64,000 nt of DNA, taken from CAVQOB01 sp963714325. GTDB taxonomy: Bacteria > Pseudomonadota > Alphaproteobacteria > Rhizobiales > Hyphomicrobiaceae. The notes under the pieces were generated by a model that saw only the letters and a list, made by a program, of their open reading frames with translations, searched no databases and was not told the DNA's origin. Numbering within the stretch: position 1 is the first letter of the stretch; each line of letters begins with the position of its first letter. Shown here one piece after another: positions 16,949-24,266 of this stretch. The stretch lies in contig CAVQOB010000034.1 in NCBI GenBank assembly GCA_963714325.1, forward strand, positions 62,001-126,000, given 5' to 3'. The position numbers and the translations under genes were made by a program.

Positions 16949-18427
16949 TCATTCAAGGTGATCGCCGATCAGGAAGTCGATGGCACGGTCAAGGCGAATG
17001 TGCGGCAGCGCTGGTTGTGCGCCGCCAGCCGACTCCAGCGTGATACGGGGCGGGCGGAAGCGGAGCAGGCGAACGTCGGCGGTGTGTCCCCCGCGCAGTG
17101 TGATCGAGCCCGACAGCAGCGCTTTCGGATCGGCGGGTAGATCGCCGGGGAACAACGCCGTCTCGGTGTTGCCGTCGAATATGACGCCTTCGACACGCTC
17201 GCCGGCGAGCGGCGTACCGATAATGCAGGGTAAGGCTTCGCCGTCGATGGTCGCTTCAGCTTCACGCGTTGCACGCAGAGCGGCGATCGCCAGGGCCTTG
17301 ACATAGGCGCCGGCGAATTCGGCCCGCGCCATGGCATCGCCGGCGATGGCTGCGAGCATGGCTTCGAGGCGATCATGGCTCTGGTGATTGAGGTGATCGG
17401 CCTTGGTCGCGGCAAACAGGATGCGATCGACACGGCGGCGGAAGATGCTGGAGAGCCAGGAGTTGGTGCCGGGACGGAACGCGCGCAGCACGTGGTCCAT
17501 GGCGCGGGAGAGATCGGCGAGGCCATCGCGGCCCTGGTCGAGGGCGGCGAGCGCATCGACCAGAACGATCTGCCGGTCAAGGCGGCTGAAGTGATCGCGA
17601 AAGAAGGGTTTGACGACGTGCGTCTTGTAGCTCTCGAAGCGGCGCTCAAGCATCGCGGCGAGTGAACCCGACGCATTGATGCCTGTCCTCGGCAAAGGAA
17701 AGAACGTCAGCAGTGGCGAACCGGCGAGATCGCCCGGCATCAGGAAGCGTCCGGGCCCGAGCGTCGAGACGTGAGGCGCTGCAGCGCGGGCGGCGGCGAG
17801 ATAGCCGGTGAAGAGTTCGGCGCCCTTGAGCGCGACCTGCTCGTCGGCGGCGGCGGCCGAATCGATCGATGTGATGAAGGATCGGAAGGCGTGGGCATGC
17901 GATGCGCGCGCGCTGGTGTCGGCATCGGCGAGCGCTTGCGTCGACCAGGCCGCATAGTCGAGATCGAGCAGCGCCAGATCGACCAGCCACTCGCCGGGAT
18001 AGTCGACGATATCGACGTGCAGGCGCGAAGACCCAAGCGTTGCATCGAGGGCGCGGCGCACGCGCGAGAGCGGCTTGTAGGTCAGCGTCAGGCGCAGCTG
18101 GCTGATGCGGCGCGTGCTCTCGGGCCAGGCTGGTGGGTCGGCAGCCAGCATCCCTAAGTGCTCTTCGTAGGTGAAGCGGGGCACGGCGTCATCGGGCTGG
18201 GGCTGCAGATGCGCGCTGATGAGACGCCCTTCGGCCATGGCGCGGAAGAACGGCAAGCGGCCGCCGGTGACGAGGTTGCGGACCAGCGCGGTGATGAAAA
18301 CCGTTTTGCCGGCGCGGGCCAAGCCGGTGACGCCGAGGCGGACTGTCGGGACGGCGAGATCGCTGACGTAGGCGCGCGCGTTCAGCAGCGCGTCGGCGGT
18401 CGGATCGGTAATGTCTGAAATCTTCAC
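16949..18427 (-). CDS. YcjX-like P-loop ATPase (DUF463)
   Basis: About 492 residues with an early P-loop LARAGKTVFITAL preceded by VRLGVTG, then DIVDYPGEWLVDL (a GTPase-like switch) and FFPLPRTG. YcjX proteins are dynamin- or GTPase-like stress proteins paired with YcjF. Start chosen at the GTG at 18427 (VKISDITDPTADAL), because the in-frame ORF beyond it has no sign of coding. The stop lies 125 bases upstream of the YcjF start. Confidence 0.88.
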   Translation of the reverse strand: MKISDITDPTADALLNARAYVSDLAVPTVRLGVTGLARAGKTVFITALVRNLVTGGRLPFFRAMAEGRLISAHLQPQPDDAVPRFTYEEHLGMLAADPPAWPESTRRISQLRLTLTYKPLSRVRRALDATLGSSRLHVDIVDYPGEWLVDLALLDLDYAAWSTQALADADTSARASHAHAFRSFITSIDSAAAADEQVALKGAELFTGYLAAARAAAPHVSTLGPGRFLMPGDLAGSPLLTFFPLPRTGINASGSLAAMLERRFESYKTHVVKPFFRDHFSRLDRQIVLVDALAALDQGRDGLADLSRAMDHVLRAFRPGTNSWLSSIFRRRVDRILFAATKADHLNHQSHDRLEAMLAAIAGDAMARAEFAGAYVKALAIAALRATREAEATIDGEALPCIIGTPLAGERVEGVIFDGNTETALFPGDLPADPKALLSGSITLRGGHTADVRLLRFRPPRITLESAGGAQPALPHIRLDRAIDFLIGDHLE

Positions 18428-18583
18428 GGTTGCACTGACCCAGGGGTTTCGGACCCTAGGTAAGCGCAGCCGTGATTGGGAGCAAGGCCGGCGGGTGCAG
18501 CCGGCGCTGATTATCGATATTTCGGAAGCGGGGGAGGCAGGCTCGGCCGAGACGCGGGGGAGAGTTCCGTTCTCGGCCATGCC

Positions 18584-18670
18584 TCAACTGAGGGCGATGC
18601 TGGCGATCGTGCTCGTGATCACGGTTAGGCCCATGACGACGAAGGCGATCGAGCGAAGAATCTCGACCAT
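18584..18670 (-). CDS. 28-residue single-pass membrane peptide
   Basis: MVEILRSIAFVVMGLTVI then TSTIASIALS, one hydrophobic helix after a short charged start. AGGGA lies eight bases before the ATG (18668-18670). No family is recognised. A second peptide of identical length and topology lies about 165 bases away on the same strand, which raises confidence in both. Confidence 0.6.
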   Translation of the reverse strand: MVEILRSIAFVVMGLTVITSTIASIALS

Positions 18671-18834
18671 GGTTGTTCCCTGCCTATTCCCGACTTCTGG
18701 GTGCGCGGATGTGATCCGTCTTCTTATTCGGTGATTAAATCAAATTTGCCTAAAAGGCGGGCTAATTGTTCGTCTAAGCATGATTGCGCGGTGTGCCGGA
18801 TCGGGATTTTGGCAGCAATTGCGGGGAAATATTT

Positions 18835-18921
18835 TCAGCCGAGGAGAAGCGAGGCGAGGGTGCCGGCGACGACAGCGACGGCCATCAGCAGGAAGGCGGC
18901 GGTCATGAAGAACTCGGTCAT
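18835..18921 (-). CDS. 28-residue single-pass membrane peptide (second copy type)
   Basis: MTEFFMTAAFLLMAVAVV then AGTLASLLLG, a short N-terminus and one hydrophobic helix. CCTAGGGATC provides a Shine-Dalgarno-like AGGGA about 11 bases before the ATG (18919-18921). Same length and strand as the peptide at 18584-18670, with different sequence. They resemble subunit-like micro-proteins of the envelope, but no partner is evident here. Confidence 0.6.
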   Translation of the reverse strand: MTEFFMTAAFLLMAVAVVAGTLASLLLG

Positions 18922-19104
18922 GGCACTGATCCCTAGGGGATACGGTGGATACGCAGGCGAGCGTGCTCTGGTTTCAAGAAGCATAGCCACGTCGAGATGA
19001 AGCGGGGCTGAGGTGGGCGTTCATCGCGGGTTCATGGGTGGGCGCTTGGCGCCGATGAGGGGCTGTTCGCCCCGTCAATTTCGACCAGGTATGACCACAA
19101 AGTC

Positions 19105-19446
19105 TTGGCGACTCTGCTATGCGTGGCGCCAGTCAATGCCACTGGCAACTACACCGTGCTGCGCGATCTCGGTTGCCCGGCCTTCCACGCCGCCAATCCG
19201 TCGAGCCGGCTGGCGCAGATTTTTGCCGCCCTGCGCGAGCAGCGGCTGGACTTGTCGCCGGTCGTGGTGGTGACGCCCGAGCTGACCAGCCCGCCGGTCA
19301 TCGATCAGGGTTTGCTGCGATTGAAGGGGTTGTTCCCGACCAAGCCGCGGAACGTGGCGTTCGATCTGCTGTTTCAGCCGGTGGAGGATCGCTGGCGTCT
19401 GTTCGGGATCTCGGTGGGAACACCGCCGGCGCCGCAGAAGCCGTGA
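19105..19446 (+). CDS. Conserved hypothetical protein, probably missing its N-terminal signal region
   Basis: A 113-residue frame starting with TTG at 19105 (ATG is absent in frame). The core GNYTVLRDLGCPAF, NPSSRLAQIFAALR and FDLLFQPVEDRWRLFGISV resembles a Rhizobiales protein family that normally has an additional N-terminal secretion signal. Here the frame upstream of the TTG stays open but offers no start codon, so the 5' end may be lost. Role unknown. Confidence 0.5.
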   Translation: MATLLCVAPVNATGNYTVLRDLGCPAFHAANPSSRLAQIFAALREQRLDLSPVVVVTPELTSPPVIDQGLLRLKGLFPTKPRNVAFDLLFQPVEDRWRLFGISVGTPPAPQKP

Positions 19447-19449
19447 TGG

Positions 19450-20819
19450 TCAGTGGCCGTTGAGGACGATGTCCCCGGCCAGCATGCTGGTCACGCCGGT
19501 GACGACGACGTGCGCGCCGTTCGAGAGATCGATGCAATAATTGCCGCTCGCCGTGTACTGCAGCGTGATGGTTGTGCCGGTCTGCAAGGTGATGACATCG
19601 GACGCGCCGGCGCCGCCTGCGAAATCGTAGATGTAGTCATAATCAAAGCCAGTGCCGCCGGCCTGGAAGGTGTCGAAACCCGTGCCGCCGTAGAGAGCGT
19701 CGTCACCGCCGCCGCCATAGAGCGTATCGTTGCCGGCACCGGCCGCGACGGCATCGGCGACGGTGGCGCCGGTGAAGGTGTCGGAAAAACCGATTGCATC
19801 GTGGACGTTGTAGTTCCATGACGCAGCGCCGGTGGTATTTGTGCCGGTCGGGGTGGTGGTGATATTCGCCGTCGTGGCGCCATAGCGGATGTTGCGGGTG
19901 ATGAAGCGGTCGTCGACGTCCGTCGGATCGCTGGCCGTCGAATCCGCGAACTGCTGCAGATAGTTTTGCACAGTCAAGCCGCTCGTTGTCGTCAGCGTGA
20001 TGCCGGCGCCGGCCGTGACGCCGACGCCGATCGAGGCGGCGTTGTCGGGATCGCGACGGCTGCCCTCGACGAGGACGCGGGTCGTCACGGACTGGCCCGA
20101 CAGATCGAGACCGGAGATCAGCACGCCTTCGGCTTGGCGCACCGTTAGTCCCGTCACGCCGTTACCCGAAGCCGATCCGCCGCTTGCCGTAACGTTGTGC
20201 GTCCAGTCGCGGACCTCGTTGTTGCCGGTCTGGATGACGATGCCGGAGCCTGCGTTGCCGGTTGCGGTGTTATCCGTCAGCGTTACGTCGTGTGAGCCGG
20301 TGACGATGTTGAAGCCATGCCGCGAGTTGCCGCTGGCGGTGCAGTCCTGGATCGTCACCAGCGAGCAGTTGTCGATGGTGAAGCCGTCGATATTACCGGT
20401 GGCGGTGCAGTTGGAGAAGGTGAGGTTGGTGGTCTGCTCGTGCGAGTCGAAGCCGTAGCGCGAGCAGTCTCGGATGGTGACGCCGATGAGGGTGATGTGG
20501 TGGTCGGCCTGGCTGCTGTTGGGTTTGGGGCCGCAATAGAAGCCGTCGACGGCGCCGATCGGGTTGCCGGCCTTGTTGCCGCGGGGTCGTGCTACAGCGT
20601 CGTGTTCGAACCGATCCGCAACACGCCGTCGGCGGCGGAGGCCAGTGGTTGCGGTCGTACTGTCAACGTGCCGCCGGCGGGGTTCTCGGCAACTGTGTTC
20701 AAAGCAAATTGGATAGATTCGGCCTGCGTGACGGCGCTAACGGTATCTTGAAACGTGATGTCGGTCCGTCGGTTTCTGCTGCGGCCTGCGTGGCCATAAC
20801 GGTTTTGGTGTTGGATCAC
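19450..20819 (-). pseudogene. Disrupted beta-helix/RTX protein (mannuronan C5-epimerase-like modules)
   Basis: Two pieces of one gene, both on the minus strand. The N-terminal piece (20819-20592) reads ITFQDTVSAVTQAESIQFAL and PAGGTLTV then ends in a TAG after GVLRIGSNTTL. The second piece (about 20583 to 19450) resumes at GNKAGNPIGAVDGFYCGP, followed by parallel beta-helix repeats (YGFDSHEQTTNLTFSNCTAT, HGFNIVT), then Ca-binding RTX repeats (AGNDTLYGGGGDDALYGGTG). Roughly 35 residues expected at the junction in related R-module proteins are missing and the frame changes, implying a deletion. The intact protein would be secreted by a type I exporter, but no exporter genes are near. Confidence 0.75.
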
Positions 20820-20844
20820 GAGTCGAAGCTAACGCTCACTGGTA

Positions 20845-21405
20845 TTACTTCACCACCTCAACCCGCACCTTCGCCAATCCCGCATCGGTCATCAGCAGCT
20901 CTTTCGCAGCCGCTTCGGAGAGGTCGATGATGCGACCGGGCTTGTAGGGGCCGCGATCGTTGATGCGAACAGTGACGGCACGGCCACTGGCGAGATGGGT
21001 GACGCGGACGCGGGTGCCGAGCGGCAATGTTTTATGCGCGGCCGTCATGGCCTGCTTGTTGAAGCGCTCGCCGGAGGCGGTCATCTGGTCCTGCCAGTAG
21101 TACGATGCGAGGCCATCGAGTTCGTGGTGGCGGCCGGCGACGGGGGCGGTGCGCGGCAAAGATACGGGTTTTGCCATGGCCGTTGCGACCGGGACGGGTG
21201 CCGGCGTGAAGACAACGGGTGTCAGCAACGGCGGCAGCGCGACGATCGCAGCGGGCCAGGATTGTGGCGCGGACGGCGGCTTGATGGCGGTCGTTTTGGT
21301 GTCGCTGAGCGGCGATAGCGCATGCTGGCTCTGCGGGTTGACCGCGCAGGCGGTCAGTGCCGACGCGAGGGCGAAGCAGCAGGCCAAGCGAATGGATCGG
21401 GACAT
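20845..21405 (-). CDS. RlpA-family septal ring lytic transglycosylase-like lipoprotein
   Basis: 186 residues. The N-terminus is a lipoprotein signal, LASALTAC, with lipidation Cys near residue 20. The C-terminal double-psi beta barrel has LASYYWQDQMTASGERFNKQ, AAHKTLPLGTRVRVTHL, INDRGPYKPGRIIDLS and ends VRVEVVK. RlpA enzymes cut denuded peptidoglycan strands at the septum. No C-terminal SPOR domain is present, unlike E. coli RlpA. It sits about 130 bases downstream of the second RlpA gene, same strand. The upstream in-frame ORF is not coding; ATG at 21405 begins MSRSIRL. Confidence 0.9.
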   Translation of the reverse strand: MSRSIRLACCFALASALTACAVNPQSQHALSPLSDTKTTAIKPPSAPQSWPAAIVALPPLLTPVVFTPAPVPVATAMAKPVSLPRTAPVAGRHHELDGLASYYWQDQMTASGERFNKQAMTAAHKTLPLGTRVRVTHLASGRAVTVRINDRGPYKPGRIIDLSEAAAKELLMTDAGLAKVRVEVVK

Positions 21406-21472
21406 CAGGACTTGTTTTGCAGCGGTCGACGCACAGCACTGATGGCTGGCCGATGCGCTGATTCGAGGACCG

Positions 21473-21516
21473 AAAAAAGGCGAAGCGGCGGACGTCGTTA
21501 TGACATCCACCGCTTC
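21473..21516 (-). terminator. Rho-independent terminator between the two rlpA-like genes
   Basis: On the minus strand, GAAGCGGTGGA (21516 to 21506) pairs with TCCGCCGCTTC (21492 to 21482) with one mismatch, followed by GCCTTTTTTCGG. It ends transcription from the upstream rlpA-like gene (21539-22102), so the downstream paralogue probably has its own promoter. Confidence 0.75.
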
Positions 21517-21538
21517 TGCGACTTTTGCGCTCGAGAAT

Positions 21539-22102
21539 TCAACGGCCGAGGACGTTGACCTTCACCTTGGTGACGCCCTGGCCGGTCATGTCGATGGCTT
21601 GCGCCGCACGACGGGACAGATCGATGATGCGGCCGGAAATGTAGGGGCCGCGGTCGTTGATGGTGACATCGACGGTATTGCCGTTGTCGAGACGGGTGAC
21701 GCGGACGCGGGTGCCGAGCGGCAAGGTCTTATGCGCGGCGGTCCAGGCGTTGGGATCGAACCAGCCGCCGCCTGCGAGACGTTGCGGTTGCCAATAATAG
21801 GAGGCGACGCCGTATTCGCCGCCGGACAGGCTGCCGCCGGTCTGCGAGGCGCTGTTGGACCGGCGCTGCGGGCGCGAGCCGTCATCGTCTTGCTCTTGTT
21901 TCGTGGCGCTGGCGACCTGCTTGGGTGCTGCCCGCTTGGCGGCGGCTTGCCTGGTCGCGGCGGGCTTGGCGGCGGTTGCAGCTGGGCTGGCTTGGCTCTT
22001 GGTCTTCTTGATCACGTCATCCCACCACTCCGCGGAGGCCGGAGCCGCTTGGCTGGCGAGTGCGAAGCCGGCAACGAGCGCGGCAGCTAAGATTGAACGC
22101 AT
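21539..22102 (-). CDS. RlpA-family secreted lytic transglycosylase-like protein
   Basis: 187 residues with a cleavable signal ending PASAEWWDD, an Ala/Lys/Gln-rich linker (about 35-75), and a C-terminal barrel with VASYYWQPQRLAGGGWFDPN, AAHKTLPLGTRVRVTRL and INDRGPYISGRIIDLSRRA. The barrel closely parallels the downstream paralogue, but this one has no lipobox, so it should be periplasmic. No SPOR domain. The pair arose by duplication or separate acquisition. Confidence 0.9.
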   Translation of the reverse strand: MRSILAAALVAGFALASQAAPASAEWWDDVIKKTKSQASPAATAAKPAATRQAAAKRAAPKQVASATKQEQDDDGSRPQRRSNSASQTGGSLSGGEYGVASYYWQPQRLAGGGWFDPNAWTAAHKTLPLGTRVRVTRLDNGNTVDVTINDRGPYISGRIIDLSRRAAQAIDMTGQGVTKVKVNVLGR

Positions 22103-22522
22103 GGACGGTTCTCCTGTTGTGTTGGCGTTGCGCGGTCCCCTGGAACTCGCAACAACGGTGCGGGACTACGTCTCACTTGCCGTGCGTTGGGCGCGGCGTG
22201 GTGTCCTGATGTGTCTGACGTGGTCCCTTCAAGTGGTGCCGTCGCGTCCCGATCTCGGGGCCGACAGCCTCCACAGGCCTTTCGGTTGCCGCAGTGTGCG
22301 CCCATGCGGCGTTCGTCCCATCGGGATGATCCGGATGCATGGCCGACACGCGCGGCGGCCGGAGTTGCGCCCTGTCGTGATGGTGCGTCAACTCGTTGGG
22401 AGTGTCAGAACCGTGCGATGGTTAATTTCGCCCAAATTTTGAACGATCATCAGTAATTAACTTATTGATTTTGCTTTAAAAATCGTGCATTTGGCGCCGA
22501 TGCATTGAACTGCGTAATGCTG
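22103..22522. other. Non-coding gap upstream of an rlpA-like gene
   Basis: 420 bases between the rlpA-like gene and the SDR gene. Short open frames on both strands show no coding signs. An AT-rich stretch around 22440-22490 (AATTAACTTATTGATTTTGC) could hold a promoter for the rlpA-like gene. Confidence 0.4.
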
Positions 22523-23302
22523 TCACAGCGGTCCCGGATAACCGCCGCCGTCAATCAGCAGGTTCTGCCCGGTGATGAAACCGGCGTGGGCGGAACAGAG
22601 GTAGGCAACGGTCGCGCCGAACTCATCGGTGGTGCCATAGCGTTGTGCCGGGATGACCTTCTTGCGCTCGGCGTCGACGTCGGCCAGCGGGCGGCCAGCC
22701 TTTTCCGCCATGCTTTTGGTGGTGTGGCGCAAGCGGTCCGTATCGAAGGGGCCGGGTAGAATGCCGTTAATCGTGACGTTGCGGCCGGCGGACTTACGGG
22801 CGAGGACCGCGACGGCGCCGGTCAGCCCGAGGCGCGCACCGTTTGACAACTCCAACGCCGCAATCGGATTCTTGATCGACGCGGACGTGATGTTGACGAT
22901 CCGCCCGAAGCCGCGGTCCATCATGGCGTAGATGGTCCCGTGAATCAGCGCGATGGGGGTGAGCATGTTGCCTTCGATCGCCGCGCGCCAATGATCGAGT
23001 GAAAAATCCTTGAAGTCGCCGGGCGGCGGGCCACCGGCATTGTTGATGAGGATATCGGGGTTCGGGCAGGCGGCGAGCAGCGCCTTGCGACCTGCCTCGG
23101 TCGTCACGTCGCCGACAACCGTCGTCACTTGAACGCCCGTCGCCTTGCGGATCTCCTCGGCGGTTGCTTCGAGTGCCTCCTTGCCGCGGGCGCTGATCAC
23201 CACGTTGACGCCTTCACGGGCGAGTGCCAGGGCCGAGCCCTTGCCAAGGCCTTTTGATGCCGCACACACAATCGCTGTCTTGCCGCGAATGCCGAGGTCC
23301 AT
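22523..23302 (-). CDS. SDR-family oxidoreductase, atypical (no YxxxK tyrosine)
   Basis: A 259-residue short-chain dehydrogenase fold. Cofactor loop CAASKGLGKG, NNAGGPPPGDF, active-site Ser in NITSAS, and the C-terminal GQNLLIDGGGYPG are all clear. Where classical SDRs carry YxxxK, this protein has LSNGARLGLTG, so Tyr is not at the usual place; related proteins I know of share LSNGAR, so this is a subgroup trait rather than damage. ATG at 23302 (MDLGIRGKTAIV) chosen as conserved start. Substrate unknown. Confidence 0.85.
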   Translation of the reverse strand: MDLGIRGKTAIVCAASKGLGKGSALALAREGVNVVISARGKEALEATAEEIRKATGVQVTTVVGDVTTEAGRKALLAACPNPDILINNAGGPPPGDFKDFSLDHWRAAIEGNMLTPIALIHGTIYAMMDRGFGRIVNITSASIKNPIAALELSNGARLGLTGAVAVLARKSAGRNVTINGILPGPFDTDRLRHTTKSMAEKAGRPLADVDAERKKVIPAQRYGTTDEFGATVAYLCSAHAGFITGQNLLIDGGGYPGPL

Positions 23303-23646
23303 GTGTCGAACTCCAATCTCAATCGCCAAACCATAACGAGCGCGCTATTGACCCACGGTTCTTGGCTTCTGCGGGCACCGTCCATCTCCAACGGCCGCCA
23401 TTCCGCAAGCAAGCACTCACGCACAAAAGCGTCAAGCCGCAGTATTGCGTCGCCCACTTTTCCAGCGGCCGCGCCGATCACGTTCAAGGCCGCCGCAACA
23501 GCGGCTTTGGGCAATAGGCCGCCACCGCTCTGCTGCCTACGAAGGGGGACCGATCCGTCAGGCGCTGGACAGATTGCTGACGTTCGAGACAGCTACCCCT
23601 GTCGACAGTGCCGAGAGCACGGCGCGCGCTGGAAAATTGCCGCGCA

Positions 23647-23660
23647 TTGATTGCGATCAA
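23647..23660 (+). promoter_or_regulatory. FNR/FixK-type operator upstream of napE
   Basis: TTGATTGCGATCAA is a perfect match to the FNR/FixK consensus TTGAT-N4-ATCAA. Its centre lies about 58 bases before the napE start codon, which suits activation of the nap operon under low oxygen. Confidence 0.85.
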
Positions 23661-23711
23661 ATGCGTCGTTCCGAGAACATGGTAGCGCTGCTAAACTGGG
23701 AGGGGTCGGCT

Positions 23712-23915
23712 ATGATGACTGATCGACAAGCAGATCGCGCGCGGCGTGCAACTGAGCTGAAAGTTTTTCTGCTGTTGGCTGGTGTGCTTGTGCCTGCTTT
23801 ATCGATTGTTGGCGTCGGTGGGTACGGATTGGCGACCTGGACTTACCAGATGATTGTCGGCCCGCCCGGCTCGCCCAACACTTCACCCCCGACACGTCCT
23901 GTTAATATTCATTAA
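23712..23915 (+). CDS. napE: Periplasmic nitrate reductase membrane subunit NapE
   Basis: 67 residues: short cytoplasmic N-terminus, then one hydrophobic helix, LLLAGVLVPALSIVGVGGYG, with flanking ATWTYQMIVGPPGSP, the NapE signature. It is the first gene of napEDABC and follows an FNR/FixK box. Function of NapE is not well defined. Start ATG at 23712 (MMTD) is chosen because upstream codons show no similarity. Confidence 0.88.
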   Translation: MMTDRQADRARRATELKVFLLLAGVLVPALSIVGVGGYGLATWTYQMIVGPPGSPNTSPPTRPVNIH

Positions 23916-23932
23916 TGATGAGAGGCTCAACG

Positions 23933-24259
23933 ATGCAAGACACGCGTCGCGAATTTCTGCGCAGAGGCCTCAAGTTGGACCAAACGCCTGCCGCTGTGGC
24001 GGAGGATCAGACGGTCGAAATCGTTAGCATTATCGTCAACGCTTGGCCTCGGCACCTTGACACTGTGGCTGCCGAAATCGTCGCACTCGGTGGTGCGGAA
24101 ATTCACGGCCGCGATCCGAAGGGCAAGCTGATCGTTGTCCTGGAAGATATCTCGCAAGGGGCGGTCGGAGCGAAAATCAATGTCATCAGTGGGCTCCCGA
24201 ACGTGATGTCGGCGGTCATGGCGTTCCAAGGCACTGATACCACCGACAAACAGGTCTGA
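23933..24259 (+). CDS. napD: NapD chaperone for NapA maturation
   Basis: 108 residues. The core EIVSIIVNAWPRHLDTVAAE, LGGAEIHGRDPKGKLIVVLE and ISGLPNVMSAVM match NapD, which binds the Tat signal of NapA and holds it during cofactor loading. Start ATG at 23933 has GAGAGG upstream; an alternative ATG at 23915 overlaps the napE stop. The extended N-terminus TRREFLRRGLKL is itself twin-arginine-like, a feature seen in other rhizobial NapD leaders. The stop is seven bases before napA. Confidence 0.92.
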   Translation: MQDTRREFLRRGLKLDQTPAAVAEDQTVEIVSIIVNAWPRHLDTVAAEIVALGGAEIHGRDPKGKLIVVLEDISQGAVGAKINVISGLPNVMSAVMAFQGTDTTDKQV

Positions 24260-24266
24260 AGGCACC

